NCBI RefSeq assembly: GCF_022539255.1
Contig: NZ_JAKZBV010000001.1
Location: 372,001-436,000 of the forward strand
DNA: 64,000 nucleotides
Direction: 5' to 3'
From: Sinomonas terrae
GTDB lineage: Bacteria; Actinomycetota; Actinomycetes; Actinomycetales; Micrococcaceae
Positions within the stretch are counted from its first letter, which is position 1; each line of letters starts with the position of its first letter. Shown here piece after piece: positions 30,317-40,239 of the stretch. The translations under genes were made by a program, and so were the position numbers. The notes under the pieces were generated by a model. That model made no database searches and was not told the origin of the DNA. It saw nothing but the letters and a program-made list of their open reading frames with translations.

Positions 30317-31369
30317 TCAGCGGGAAGCCGTGAAGAGCAGTCCCTTCGGGTGGATCTCTGCGAGCTGGGGGATCGGGGTGAGCGAACCGTCGGAGAGGTT
30401 CACGGAGGCGAGGTAGTCCGCGCCGGTATCAGGGGTCACGGACGTGATCGCCTCGCCGGAACGGAAGTCTCCGTCAACGGCGTACACGGTGTTGTGGTCC
30501 GGGTCCGTGATCCACAGCTCGCGGTGCGACTGCGTGGCGAAAGCCGTGTCGTCGACCGGAGAAGTGAGGTTGAGGACCTGGAGCTGCTCCTGCGGCGTGC
30601 CGGAGTGCTTGGCGAAGACCAGCTGCTGATCACCCTGGGAGTCGAGCAGGAAGTCGTTGGCAAAGCGGGCGCTCTGCGGCGGGACGACGGTGCTCGAATC
30701 CGGGTCCGTGAGGGCTAGCGCGGTGGAGGTTCCGGCTTGGGGGCCGTTGGCGAGGACTGCCTTGGCGTCGTCGGCGAATACGGGGGTCAGGGCCGCAGTC
30801 GAACCCGAGAGCGTGACCTCGTAGACGGCGGGCCCCGTGCTGTCTGCCGGGTTGGATGCCGAGACGAAGATCTTGCCTTCGTAGATCGTGACGGCGTCGG
30901 TGCCGCCGCCGTGCGTGATACCGGAGTACGAGAAGTCGCTGACGCCGCGGGCGCCCTCCTCGGGGGTGACCGTGTGGAAGGACGAGTTGCCATCCTCGTT
31001 CGTGGTGACGAGCAGGCGGTGGCCCGCCGCATCAGCCCCCATCCCGTCGATGCGTCCCGGGATGCTCCAGGTTCCTCCCGGCTTGCCATCGAGGGAGTAC
31101 TGCTGGATCGTGCTCGCGGTGGCCCCGCTCGTCGAGGCCTCGCCCATCGGGCCCACGCCGTTCTGGTACGCGACGTAGATGCTGTCGCCGAGGCGTGTGA
31201 TGTCGTCCGGGACGGATTCACCCGACTGAGCCGGAAAGGCCTTGACGGTGAAGGCCGATGCCGGTTGAGCGGGGGCCGGGGCAGCGAAGGCTGGAGTCGC
31301 TGTCAAGGCAAGCGCCGCGCTCGCGGTGAAGGCGGCAGCAGGCAAGAGGGTTCTGCGGGAGATGTTCAT
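30317..31369 (-). CDS. Tat-type secreted protein, probable beta-propeller
   Basis: 350 residues. The N-terminus has ISRRTLLPAAAF (Tat twin-Arg pattern) followed by a hydrophobic stretch and an AFA-A cleavage site near residue 30. The mature part contains repeating aromatic/Asp-rich strands such as DDITRLGDSIYVAYQNG and SHRELWITDPDHNTVYAVDG, as in lactonase/NHL-type propellers. GGAGG precedes the ATG at 31367-31369. No enzyme family is certain. It lies outside the cell membrane. Confidence 0.75.
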   Translation of the reverse strand: MNISRRTLLPAAAFTASAALALTATPAFAAPAPAQPASAFTVKAFPAQSGESVPDDITRLGDSIYVAYQNGVGPMGEASTSGATASTIQQYSLDGKPGGTWSIPGRIDGMGADAAGHRLLVTTNEDGNSSFHTVTPEEGARGVSDFSYSGITHGGGTDAVTIYEGKIFVSASNPADSTGPAVYEVTLSGSTAALTPVFADDAKAVLANGPQAGTSTALALTDPDSSTVVPPQSARFANDFLLDSQGDQQLVFAKHSGTPQEQLQVLNLTSPVDDTAFATQSHRELWITDPDHNTVYAVDGDFRSGEAITSVTPDTGADYLASVNLSDGSLTPIPQLAEIHPKGLLFTASR

Positions 31370-31512
31370 GTGGTCCTCCGTGATTGGTCGCAATCCGTCC
31401 CCCACCCAAGGGAAGAGTTCGCCCAATCCCTTGCCGGAGGATGGCGCAAGGGTGAACCTGCGGTGGACTCCACGTGGGAGCAAGCTGGGAAAGCGATCGC
31501 GAAGGCCGCGGC

Positions 31513-33177
31513 CTAGGCGGTGGCGGGCTCCTTGAACGCCGCCTTCGGGTCCTGGAGTTTCGCATTGGGGAGGGCCAGCGTGATGAGGAACGCCACGACC
31601 ATGAGGCCTGCTGCCGTAAGCATTACGACGTCCACCGACTGCGAGAAGCCGTCCTTGATCGGATGGGTGAGCACTGAGTTCGCCTTGGAGAGCCAGCTCG
31701 TGTCGTTGAGGTTGTCAGCGCCGAGGCCGCCACCCGAGGTGCCGCCCTTCAAGAGGTCGAAGAGCGGCTTGTTGGCTGGGTCCGCCAAGACTGCGGGGTC
31801 GTGAAGCGTCTTGAGGAAGTCGGGCTGCGTCACAGCCGTCTTCATTGCCGAGGTCACTTTGTCCGCGGCGAGGCTGAACAGCATCGAGATGAAGACGGCG
31901 GTGCCGAGCGCACCGCCCATCGATCGGAAGAAGGCCGCGGTCGAGGTGCCGACCCCCATGTCCTTGAGCGGAACCGAGGTCTGCATGGCGAGCACGAGGG
32001 GCTGCATGCAGCACCCGAGACCCATGCCGAAGAAAACGGCGATGGCAGCGGGCACCCACAGGGGCGAGTCGGCCGTGAGGGCGAACCCCATCGTGGTCGA
32101 GGAGCCGGCCAGTAGGAGCGTTCCGAGGACTGGCCAGATTTTGAACTTGGAGGTCCGCGAAATAGTCCGCCCAGCTGTGATGGACGCGGTCATGATGCCG
32201 ACGGTGAACGTGATCATGAGCAGGCCGGCCTCGGTCGGGGTCAGCCCCTGCACGAGCTGGAGGTACAGCGGGAGCATGGCAATCGCGCCGAACATCCCGA
32301 TGCCGATGATGAAGTTCAAGAGTGCCGAGAGGCTGAACTGCGGGTTCTTGAACAGGCGCAGCGGGATAAGGGCATGGTCCCCGGCGCGCTTCTCGAACAG
32401 CACGAAGGCGGCGAGGCCGATTGCGCCCACGATGTAGCACGCGAAGGAATTCACGGAAGTCCAGCCCCAGCCGCGTCCCTGCTCGGCCACGAGGAGCAGG
32501 GGCACGAGGCCGATCGTGATCGCCGCAGCGCCCAGATAGTCGATGCGCTGGCGCGCGTGCCGGGTGGGCAGATGTAGGAAGAGGAAGACGGTGATGAGGG
32601 CCGCGACGCCGACGGGGATGTTGACGTAGAACACCCAGCGCCACCCGGTGATCCAGAGGATCTGGTTGGCCCCCGCGAACGCGCCGCCGACGACGGGGCC
32701 AAGCACCGAGGAAACGCCGAACACCGACATGAAGTAGCCCTGGAACTTCGCGCGCTCCTCGAGCGGGACGATGTCGCCGATGATGGCGAGCGCGAGGGCC
32801 ATAAGGCCGCCGGCGCCGAGGCCTTGGATGCCGCGCGCGACGGCGAGTTCGTTCATCGAGTGAACCGAACCGGAGAAGATCGATCCGCCGAGGAAGATCG
32901 CGATGGCGGCGATATAGAGGGGGCGACGGCCGAAGATGTCCGACAGCTTGCCGTAGAGCGGTGTGCTGACCGTCGAGGTGATGAGGTAGGCAGTGGTCGC
33001 CCACGCTTGGAGGCTCAGGCCGTCCAGATTGTTGGCGATGGTGTAGATGGACGTCGCGACGATTGTCTGGTCGAGCGAGGCGAGGAACATGCCCAGCATG
33101 AGCCCGACCATGACGCCGGTGATCTGGCGGCGGCTGAGTGCTCCTGGGGCGGCGGCGGACGATGCGGCGTGGGACAC
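31513..33177 (-). CDS. MFS drug transporter, DHA2 (14-TM, EmrB/QacA) family
   Basis: 554 residues with 14 membrane helices. DHA2 features include LDQTIVATSIYTIA in TM1 (about residues 35-48), the motif A loop LYGKLSDIFGRRP and RGIQGLGAGGLMALA (motif in TM4). It would export amphiphilic compounds using the proton gradient. The GTG start at 33175-33177 has GGGAG six bases upstream. A regulatory gene is not adjacent. Confidence 0.9.
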   Translation of the reverse strand: MSHAASSAAAPGALSRRQITGVMVGLMLGMFLASLDQTIVATSIYTIANNLDGLSLQAWATTAYLITSTVSTPLYGKLSDIFGRRPLYIAAIAIFLGGSIFSGSVHSMNELAVARGIQGLGAGGLMALALAIIGDIVPLEERAKFQGYFMSVFGVSSVLGPVVGGAFAGANQILWITGWRWVFYVNIPVGVAALITVFLFLHLPTRHARQRIDYLGAAAITIGLVPLLLVAEQGRGWGWTSVNSFACYIVGAIGLAAFVLFEKRAGDHALIPLRLFKNPQFSLSALLNFIIGIGMFGAIAMLPLYLQLVQGLTPTEAGLLMITFTVGIMTASITAGRTISRTSKFKIWPVLGTLLLAGSSTTMGFALTADSPLWVPAAIAVFFGMGLGCCMQPLVLAMQTSVPLKDMGVGTSTAAFFRSMGGALGTAVFISMLFSLAADKVTSAMKTAVTQPDFLKTLHDPAVLADPANKPLFDLLKGGTSGGGLGADNLNDTSWLSKANSVLTHPIKDGFSQSVDVVMLTAAGLMVVAFLITLALPNAKLQDPKAAFKEPATA

Positions 33178-33296
33178 GGAGTGCTCCCGAAGAGGAGAAG
33201 GGAATCAGCAGGAGGAGAGAGGGAAAGGAAGCGCAGGAACATCGTTGCGAACCGTAACCATCGTGCGGCTGATTCTCTTCCCGAATTTCCGGAAAA

Positions 33297-34757
33297 TTAG
33301 TTCGAGGTGGCTTTTCCGGGCCGCACGAAGAGGGTTTCCGCCTGCTCGAGCGACATGCCGTTCGTCTCCGGAACCTTCGCGAGCACGAAGAAGAACGAGA
33401 GTGCGGCGAACAGGGCGTACATCCCGTAGGTGATCGGGAGCGACCACGCGGCCATGGGCGGGAACGAGACCGTGATGAGGAAGTTCGCGATCCACTGTGC
33501 GGCGGCCGCGATGCCGAGACCGCGCGCGCGGATCGACGGCGGGAAGATCTCGCCGAGCAGAACCCACACGAGCGGGCCCCACGAGGCGCCGAAGCACACC
33601 ACGAACACGTTGGCGGCTACCAGTGCGATGGGACCCCAAGCTCCTGAGAGGGCAGGCTCGCCATTGACGAGGCTGGCTGTGGAGAACGCGAGGGCCATGG
33701 TCCCGAGCGAGACGGCCATGCCGATGGACCCGACGAGGAGGATCGGACGGCGGCCCACGCGATCCACGAGCGCGATCGCGATGAGCGTGACGAGGATGTT
33801 CGTGATCGAGGTGACCACTGAGATGGTGAGCGAATCCTCCTCGCGGAAGCCGACCGACTTCCACAACGTGGTCGAGTAGTAGAAGATCACGTTGATCCCG
33901 ACGAACTGCTGGAACACCGAAAGCGCAATCCCGACCCACAGGACCGGCTTGAGTCCGAAGGCGTGGCCCCGGAGGGCGCCTCGACGTTCGGAGAGCTGAT
34001 CCTCCTCGATGGCCTGCCGGATGTCGCGGATCTCGCGCTCGATGTCGTCGTCGGGGGCGATCGACCGGAAGACATTGCGGGCGCCCTCGTCATTGCCGCG
34101 GAGCACGAGGAAGCGCGGCGACTCCGGGAGGACGAAGGCGATCCAGCCGTAGACGACGGCGGGCACCGCGCCTGCGATGAACATCCACCGCCACGCGTCG
34201 ACGCCGAACCACAGCGTGTGCGTAGCGCCGCCCGCCCCGTTGGCGAGAAGGGCGTCGCTCAGGAGTGCGGCGAAGATGCCGGTCGTGATGGCGAGCTGTT
34301 GGAGGGAAGCGAGGCGGCCACGCATCTGCCGCGGCGAGATCTCCGAGATGTACGCCGGCGCGATGACCGACGCGAGGCCGATGCCGAGGCCTCCGACGAG
34401 CCGCCAGGCGATGAGGTCCCACAGCCCCACAGAGAAGCCGGTGCCAATGGCGCTTGCGAGGAAGAGGAGCGCCCCGAGCTTCATCGCGGGGATTCGCCCG
34501 AAGCGGTCGCCGACGGCGCCGGCGAGCCAGGAGCCGACGGCGCAGCCCAGCAGTGCGACAGCCACGGCAAAGCCAGTGACGGCGTGGGAGAGCGAGAAGC
34601 TCCCCTGAATGGCGTCGACGGCGCCGTTGACGACCGAAGAATCGAAGCCGAAGAGGAATCCGCCGACAGCTCCCGCAACAGCCAAACCGACGACTTTCCC
34701 GTGAGAGGCCTTCGGCGCCGACGAGACGACGGCGTGTTCTTGAGGTTCCTGCACCAC
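33297..34757 (-). CDS. MFS sugar porter (sugar/H+ symporter)
   Basis: About 486 residues, 12 helices. Sugar-porter signatures are complete: GFLFGFDSSVVNGA (TM1), DRFGRIPAMKLG, RLVGGLGIGLASVIAPAYISEISP, LPESPRFL after TM6, QQFVGINVIFYYS (TM7), and PETNG at the end. Closest pattern: glucose/xylose/inositol symporters. GTG at 34755-34757 with AAGGCAGGG upstream was chosen; the longer frame has no transporter-like sequence in the extra 55 residues. The 318-bp gap to 35075 shows only probable promoter sequence. Confidence 0.88.
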   Translation of the reverse strand: MVQEPQEHAVVSSAPKASHGKVVGLAVAGAVGGFLFGFDSSVVNGAVDAIQGSFSLSHAVTGFAVAVALLGCAVGSWLAGAVGDRFGRIPAMKLGALLFLASAIGTGFSVGLWDLIAWRLVGGLGIGLASVIAPAYISEISPRQMRGRLASLQQLAITTGIFAALLSDALLANGAGGATHTLWFGVDAWRWMFIAGAVPAVVYGWIAFVLPESPRFLVLRGNDEGARNVFRSIAPDDDIEREIRDIRQAIEEDQLSERRGALRGHAFGLKPVLWVGIALSVFQQFVGINVIFYYSTTLWKSVGFREEDSLTISVVTSITNILVTLIAIALVDRVGRRPILLVGSIGMAVSLGTMALAFSTASLVNGEPALSGAWGPIALVAANVFVVCFGASWGPLVWVLLGEIFPPSIRARGLGIAAAAQWIANFLITVSFPPMAAWSLPITYGMYALFAALSFFFVLAKVPETNGMSLEQAETLFVRPGKATSN

Positions 34758-35075
34758 AGTGGGCCCTGCCTTCGCATGTTCACCTTGCACCTGCCTGGAC
34801 GAACAGGTGTGCGCGCTGGACCCACCAGCGGGCGCGCAGAGCGCCGTGCCAGTCTGCCACTCCTCGTATCCGGGCACCACCACGGGGAACAGAAGTGTCC
34901 TTTCTGTGACAGAGTCCGTCATCGGCGAGGTCTATGCCCGCCCCCTCACGCCCGTCCGGTCCCGCCGTCGGACGTCCCTCGTGGTGCGCCCCTTCAAGCG
35001 CGGCGGCGTCGCGATGCATGGTTCGGCCTCCCACCGGGTAGCTAGAACGCAATTCCCTAGCTGAAAGGCACGACA

Positions 35076-36206
35076 ATGCCGCAGCCAACCCCGTCCGTCC
35101 CGTCCGTTCCGCAGACCACCTCGCACATCTCAGAGAACACGCCCCCGCGCCCGAGTCTCGCAACCCTCTGGACTGACGGTCTGGGGAAGGCGAGCATCCG
35201 CTCAGTCCAGGCGCTCGCGGTCGCGGCGCTCGTCGTCGTCGTCCTCTGGGCGATCACGCGGGTGCCGCTCGTCCTCATCCCGGTGACGCTCGCGCTCATC
35301 CTCGCGTCGGCGATCTCGCCGCTCGTGCACTTGCTCGCCCGCCGCCACTGGCCGCAGGCGCTCGCTGTCGCTGCGTCCTTCCTCGCAATCCTCGTGGTCT
35401 TCGGCGGCGTGGTCACCGGGGTCGTCTACCTGATTAGGGCTCAGGCGAGGGAGCTCGCCGTGCGGTTCACGAACGGGATCCAGCAGCTCCATGACCTCCT
35501 CAACAACGGACCTGTCAAGGTGAGCGACGCCCAGCTCAACAGCGCCCGCGACTCGATCCAGCGGTTCTTCACCAACGGCAGCATCGGCGCCGAAGCGCTG
35601 AGCGGGGCCAAGGCCGTGGGCGAGATCTTTGCCGGCGTTGTGCTCATGGTGGTCATCCTGTTCTTCTTTCTCAAGGACGGCCCCAAGATCCGCGGCTTCT
35701 TCGTCGGCTTCATGCCATCCGCGCACCAGGCCACCGCGCACCGCGCCCTCGAACGCAGCGCCCGCGTCCTCGGCGGCTATGTGCGCGGCACCGCGCTCGT
35801 AGCGCTGACCGACGCCGTGATCGTCGGCGTCGCGCTGCTCATCCTGCATGTCCCGCTCGCCGTGCCGCTCGCCGTGTTCGTCTTCATCGGCGGCTTCATC
35901 CCGATCGTGGGCGCCACCGTCGCCGGGTTCCTCGCCGTCGTCGTCGCGCTGGTCTCGAACGGACCCGTCGCCGCGGTCGTCGTGCTCGCGGTGATCATCG
36001 CCGTGAACCAACTCGAGCACCACGTCCTCCAGCCGGCGTTCATGGGCCGCGTCCTCAGCATCCACGGCCTCGCCATCGTCCTCTCGCTCGCGGCCGGCAC
36101 GATGCTGGCCGGGATCGTCGGCGCTCTGCTCGCCGTTCCCGTCACGGCTGTCGGCTGGACGATCATCAAGACGTGGAGAGGGCGGGACGAGATTCAGGCC
36201 GCTTAA
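35076..36206 (+). CDS. AI-2E family transporter (PerM/UPF0118)
   Basis: 376 residues with about eight hydrophobic helices. The family pattern is seen in two N-terminal helices, a soluble segment (about 120-180), then VGEIFAGVVLMVVILFFFLKDGPKI (about 188-212), GYVRGTALVALTDAVIVGVALLI, and the C-terminal NQLEHHVLQPAFMGRVLSIHGLAIV. Members transport varied substrates, including Na+/H+; autoinducer transport is only shown for TqsA. GAAAGG precedes the ATG. Its stop overlaps the convergent malQ stop. Confidence 0.85.
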   Translation: MPQPTPSVPSVPQTTSHISENTPPRPSLATLWTDGLGKASIRSVQALAVAALVVVVLWAITRVPLVLIPVTLALILASAISPLVHLLARRHWPQALAVAASFLAILVVFGGVVTGVVYLIRAQARELAVRFTNGIQQLHDLLNNGPVKVSDAQLNSARDSIQRFFTNGSIGAEALSGAKAVGEIFAGVVLMVVILFFFLKDGPKIRGFFVGFMPSAHQATAHRALERSARVLGGYVRGTALVALTDAVIVGVALLILHVPLAVPLAVFVFIGGFIPIVGATVAGFLAVVVALVSNGPVAAVVVLAVIIAVNQLEHHVLQPAFMGRVLSIHGLAIVLSLAAGTMLAGIVGALLAVPVTAVGWTIIKTWRGRDEIQAA

Positions 36207-38356
36207 CGTTCGCCCAGAGCCTCCCGCACCGTCTTGAGCAATGAGCCGAAGCGTTCGTTCCGGGGGAGCTCGTCGAGCAGGATCGCCTCGCCGTCCGGAC
36301 CGGCGAGCGGGATCCGCCAGTTCGGATACTCGTTCTCGGTGCCTGGCTGGTTCTGGGTGCGCCGCTCGCCGACAGCGTCGACGAGCGCGATGCCGAGCAG
36401 GGCCGATGGCGTGAGGGCCGTGAACGCGTAGAGGGCCTCGACCGTCCGCTGGACGCCCGCCTCGGACTCCAGGGGCGGCAAGAGCCCGCGCTCGCGGACA
36501 CGCGCGAGGACTGCCTCCCGTTCAGCCGCGTCGGCAGCCCGCTCCTCCTCGACCGGCCGGCGGAGGAGGCCGAGCGATTCGCGCAGCTTCACGTGCTCCC
36601 CGGCGAGGTAGCCCGCCGTCGGGGGCAGGTCGTGGGTGTTGACGCTCGTGAGGCAAGCCCGCCGGTACTGCTCCGGCGCAAGCGGGCCGCCGTCGTCGTG
36701 CTCGAACCACAGAATGGACGTGCCGAAGATGACCCGTTCGGAAAGGTAGTCGCGAACCCACGGCTCGAACACACCCAGATCCTCGCCCACGACAATCGCG
36801 CCCGCGCGCTGCGCCTCGAGGGCGAGGATCCCGATGAGGGCCTCATGGTCGTAGTAGACGTACGTGCCTTCCTCAGGGCCGCCGCCCTCGGGGATCCACC
36901 ACAGGCGGAAGAGGCCCAGGATGTGGTCCACCCGGATGCCGCCTGCGTGGCGGAGGATCGTGCGGAGCATATCGCGGTACGGCGCGTAGCCGGCCGCCGC
37001 GAGCCGCGCCGGGTGCCAGGGCGGCTGGTTCCAGTTCTGCCCCTGCTGATTGAAGACGTCCGGAGGGGCGCCCACCGTCACTCCCTTGGCCAGGACGTCG
37101 GAGAGCATCCACGCGTCCGCGCCGTCCAGCTTCACCCCCACGGCGAGGTCGTGGACAATGCCGATCTCCATGCCGGCCTGCTTCGCGCTCCGCTGCGCCC
37201 GCTCGAGCTGCTCGTCGCAGATCCATTGGAGCCAACGGTGGAATTCGATGCGGTCCGCGAGCTCCTCCCGCAACTCATCGGCGCGGCGCGAGGAGGGCGA
37301 CGACGCCGCGGCCCACTCCGCGGACGACGGCGGCAGCGTCTCGGCCAGTGAACACCAGAGTGAGAAGTCGTCGAGGCCACGGCCCAGCTCGGCTCGGAAA
37401 CGCTCGTACTGCCGCTCCCGAGAGGGGCTCCGCGGGACGGCGAAGACGAGCCTGAGCGCGGCGAGCTTCGCGTCGAAGCTCGTGGCCCGGTCGAGCAGGT
37501 CGGCGGCCCGGTTGGCCGGGTGGAGGCGGTCCGCGAGCCGTTCGATCTCCTCGCGTGCTGCGGGCTCGAGATAGCCGTACTCGGGAATGTCCTCGATACG
37601 CACATAGAGCGGATTGAAGAACCGGCGTGTGGCCGGAAGGTACGGCGAATCCTCGACGGGAGGCTTTGGCTCGGCCGCATGCAGCGGGTTGACGAGGACG
37701 AAGCTCGCGCCCTCAGCCCCGGAGATCGCGCCCAGATCGTTGAGGTCGGCGAAGTCCCCGATGCCCCACGAGCGGGACGACCGAACGGAGTAGAGCTGGG
37801 CCATGAGTCCCCAACTGCGGCTGTCTTGCAGCCGGTCGGTCGTCGCGAGCCGCGCGGGCGTCACGACGAGCGGGCACTCCGAGACCCGGCCCTCGTTCTC
37901 CGCATACAGGGTGTGCCATCCCAGCGGGAGGCCGAGCGGGAGGCTGAATGTCGCGCGGCCGGTCAGGACGCCGTCGACCTCTCGCGGCGACTCCCAGTCA
38001 TCCGTCTGCGCGACATCGAAGCGGCGGCCGTCCTCCGCCGAAATCCACACTCGGAGCGCGCTGCCGTGGGGGACATGCAGCGGGACGCGGCTTTCCTGGC
38101 GTTCACGGACGACGACGACGGGCGGCAGGAGCCGGCGCCATGGCTCGAGCGAGGCGTCGGCAAGGGAGGTTTCGACCTCCTCGGAGGTGTTCGCCGGGAC
38201 GCCGAGCGCGGTGAGGACCTTGCGCAGGGTCTGGGACGAGACGGCGCGCTCTTGGCCGTCGAAGCCCCAGAAGGAGGTGGCAACGCGGTGGGCAGAGGCC
38301 AGTTCGCGAAGGAGAGTGTCGGTACGGTCGTGCTGGATCTGCTCGGTTCCGGCCAT
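36203..38356 (-). CDS. malQ: 4-alpha-glucanotransferase (GH77, amylomaltase)
   Basis: 717 residues, length normal for actinobacterial MalQ. It transfers alpha-1,4-glucan segments in maltodextrin and glycogen metabolism. The catalytic nucleophile Asp is in GIRVDHILGLFRLWW, the acid/base Glu in VGEDLGVFE, and the third Asp in NTHDLPPTAGYLAG. The N-terminal domain (about 1-160) is the extra domain seen in long GH77 proteins. It stands alone here. The GH31 enzyme at 6388 may act on related substrates. Confidence 0.93.
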   Translation of the reverse strand: MAGTEQIQHDRTDTLLRELASAHRVATSFWGFDGQERAVSSQTLRKVLTALGVPANTSEEVETSLADASLEPWRRLLPPVVVVRERQESRVPLHVPHGSALRVWISAEDGRRFDVAQTDDWESPREVDGVLTGRATFSLPLGLPLGWHTLYAENEGRVSECPLVVTPARLATTDRLQDSRSWGLMAQLYSVRSSRSWGIGDFADLNDLGAISGAEGASFVLVNPLHAAEPKPPVEDSPYLPATRRFFNPLYVRIEDIPEYGYLEPAAREEIERLADRLHPANRAADLLDRATSFDAKLAALRLVFAVPRSPSRERQYERFRAELGRGLDDFSLWCSLAETLPPSSAEWAAASSPSSRRADELREELADRIEFHRWLQWICDEQLERAQRSAKQAGMEIGIVHDLAVGVKLDGADAWMLSDVLAKGVTVGAPPDVFNQQGQNWNQPPWHPARLAAAGYAPYRDMLRTILRHAGGIRVDHILGLFRLWWIPEGGGPEEGTYVYYDHEALIGILALEAQRAGAIVVGEDLGVFEPWVRDYLSERVIFGTSILWFEHDDGGPLAPEQYRRACLTSVNTHDLPPTAGYLAGEHVKLRESLGLLRRPVEEERAADAAEREAVLARVRERGLLPPLESEAGVQRTVEALYAFTALTPSALLGIALVDAVGERRTQNQPGTENEYPNWRIPLAGPDGEAILLDELPRNERFGSLLKTVREALGER

Positions 38357-38472
38357 GGCCCCACTCTAGGCTGCGGTCCGGCGTGCAACTAGGAAGGCCG
38401 GCTCGGGAGGGCGGGTTCGGGAGGGCACTGCTGGGAAGTCCTCACTAGGAAGAGGGAGTACCGTGTCGGTCT

Positions 38473-39237
38473 GTGACTTCCCTGAACAGCACCAAGGTAG
38501 AGATTTCTACCGCCGACGGCGTCGCCGACGCCTACTTCACCCATCCCGACGACGGCGCGGCGCACCCGGGCGTGCTCCTCTACATGGACGCGTTCGGGCT
38601 CCGTCCGCACCTCGAGGCCATGGCCGACCGCCTTGCCAAGGCGGGCTATGCGGTCCTCGTGCCGAACGTCTTCTACCGCAGCGGGCCAGCTCCGGTCTTC
38701 GACCTTCCCGAATTCATCGACACCTCGCAGCGGACGGGCATCTTCGAGCAGATCGGCCCCGTCATGCGTGAGCTGACGTCCGAGCGCGCTGTGAGCGACG
38801 CCGAGGCGTACCTCGCGTGGCTCGCCGACCGGCCCGAGGTCACGGAGGGACCCGTCGGCGTCACGGGCTACTGCATGGGTGCGCGCCTCGCGCTCCGCAC
38901 CGCAGGCGCTTTCCCCGATCGGGTAGCGGCCGTAGGCGGCTTCCACGGCGGCAACCTCGCGACCGACGACGCCGACAGCCCCCACCTCGTGGCCGACCGC
39001 ATCAAGGCCGAGCTCTACTTCGGACACGCCGACCACGACCACTCTCTCCCGCCGGAGCAGATCGATCGGCTCAACAAGGCGTTCACGGACGCCGGTGTGC
39101 GGTTCCGGGCCGAGGTCTACGAGGGCGCGAGCCACGGCTACACCCAGGCGGACACCGCCTCGTACAACCGTGACGCTGCGGAGCGCCACTGGAAGGAACT
39201 GTTCGCGCTGTTCGAGCGGACCCTTCCCCAAGGCTAA
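38473..39237 (+). CDS. Dienelactone hydrolase family protein
   Basis: 254 residues, alpha/beta hydrolase. The nucleophile Cys is in GYCMGARLAL (about residues 132-141), the usual DLH replacement for Ser. The Asp (HADHDHSLP) and His (EGASHGYT) complete the triad. It hydrolyses lactones or esters; members of this clade often lack a proven substrate. The GTG at 38473 is the only well-placed start; a ribosome site is not obvious. Confidence 0.85.
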   Translation: MTSLNSTKVEISTADGVADAYFTHPDDGAAHPGVLLYMDAFGLRPHLEAMADRLAKAGYAVLVPNVFYRSGPAPVFDLPEFIDTSQRTGIFEQIGPVMRELTSERAVSDAEAYLAWLADRPEVTEGPVGVTGYCMGARLALRTAGAFPDRVAAVGGFHGGNLATDDADSPHLVADRIKAELYFGHADHDHSLPPEQIDRLNKAFTDAGVRFRAEVYEGASHGYTQADTASYNRDAAERHWKELFALFERTLPQG

Positions 39238-39261
39238 CCAGAAGCCCCGCAAACCCAAGGC

Positions 39262-39289
39262 AGGACCGGCGGATTCGTCCACCGGTCCT
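39262..39289 (+). terminator. Hairpin terminator with TTCG loop
   Basis: AGGACCGG-C-GGA-TTCG-TCC-A-CCGGTCCT forms a long stem capped by the stable TTCG tetraloop, 24 bases after the dienelactone hydrolase stop. Confidence 0.85.
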
Positions 39290-39542
39290 GTCGTTGCATA
39301 GGGCCTCTCGGGCGGACCCTCCGGCAGTTGGCTGCTGATTCGCCGGTTGGCCGCAGGGGCGCCGGTTGGCCGGAGCAAATCCGCCGGCTCGCTGCAGATC
39401 CGCCGAGTGCTCGCTGCAGATCCGCCGGTCTGGTGCAGATCCGCCGAGTGCTCGCGTCAGATCGGCCGGTCTGGTGCAGATCCGCCGAGTGCTCGCGTCA
39501 GATCCGCCGGTGTTCGCGCAGATCCGCCGGTTGGCCGTGGGG

Positions 39543-40020
39543 GAGCCGGTTGGTGCCCCCTCTTTTGCGGCCGACCCCCTTCCTCGACGCAGCTTCGCCG
39601 GTTGGGCGCAGTTTCGCCGATCGGCCCGGAACAGAGCCGCCGGTTGGGTGCAGTCTCGCCGCTTGGCCGGAGCGGATCCGCCGGCTCGCCGCAGGTCCGC
39701 CGGTTGGCCGTGGGGGAGCCGGTTGGTGCCCCCTCTTTTGCGGCCGACCCCCTTCCTCGACGCAGTTTCGCCGGTTGGGCGCAGTTTCGCCGATCGGCCC
39801 GGAACAGAGCCGCCGGTTGGGTGCAGTCTCGCCGCTTGGCCGGAGCGGATCCGCCGGCTCGCCGCAGGTCCGCCGGGTGGCCGCAGGGGAGCCGGTTGGT
39901 ACCCCCTCTTTTGCGGCCGACCCCCTTCCTCGTCGGAGTTTCGCCGGTTGGCAGCAGTTTCGTCGATCGGCCCGGAATAGAGCCGCCGGTTGGCAGGAGT
40001 TTCGCCGGTTGGGCGCAGTT
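39543..40020. repeat. 173-bp tandem repeat, about 2.7 copies
   Basis: The unit starts (GAGCCGGTTGGTGCCCCCTC, or GTACCCCCTC in the last copy) lie at 39543, 39716 and 39889, exactly 173 bp apart; the third copy is partial and diverged. Each carries TTTGCGGCCGACCCCCTTCC (39564, 39737, 39910), the same core found at 27766-28032. The preceding 39330-39542 is a degenerate array of GCAGATCCGCCG(G/A) units of about 20-23 bp. Long open frames on both strands here come from the GC-rich repeats and are not counted as genes. Confidence 0.85.
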
Positions 40021-40041
40021 TCGCCCGAGGACCGAGTTTCG

Positions 40042-40230
40042 GCGGAGGGAGCGAGCGTGATCGTGCATGGGGAGCCGTCCCGTGCCGCCGAAGTCGCAGA
40101 GCGGCAGCGGATCACGGCTGGGGAGCCGTTCGCTGCCGGCGCGGTGGACGAGATCGTAGAGGAAGGGCTGGATACGCGTCGGCTCTGTCGCCGGGTGGCG
40201 GAGGCGGTGGCGCGCCAGCTAGATCAGTGA
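40042..40230 (+). pseudogene. 3' remnant resembling an acyl-CoA carboxyltransferase
   Basis: The last 62 codons of an open frame that otherwise runs through repeats read like natural protein: EGASVIV, AAEVAERQRITAGEPFAAGA, VDEIVEE and ending RRVAEAVARQLDQ. This resembles the C-terminus of acetyl/propionyl-CoA carboxyltransferase proteins, in which AAEvaerq...aadLlaaGvVDeIV is typical. The upstream 400 or more residues expected for that family are absent. It appears to be a decayed gene end joined to the repeat array; family assignment is tentative. Confidence 0.4.
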
Positions 40231-40239
40231 GCCACGCGC

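Noticed and set aside
39330..40020. CRISPR array or a large repetitive protein gene
   Set aside because: Units are degenerate, nested and vary in spacing, and the 173-bp period is not a multiple of three. Open frames on both strands come from base composition.
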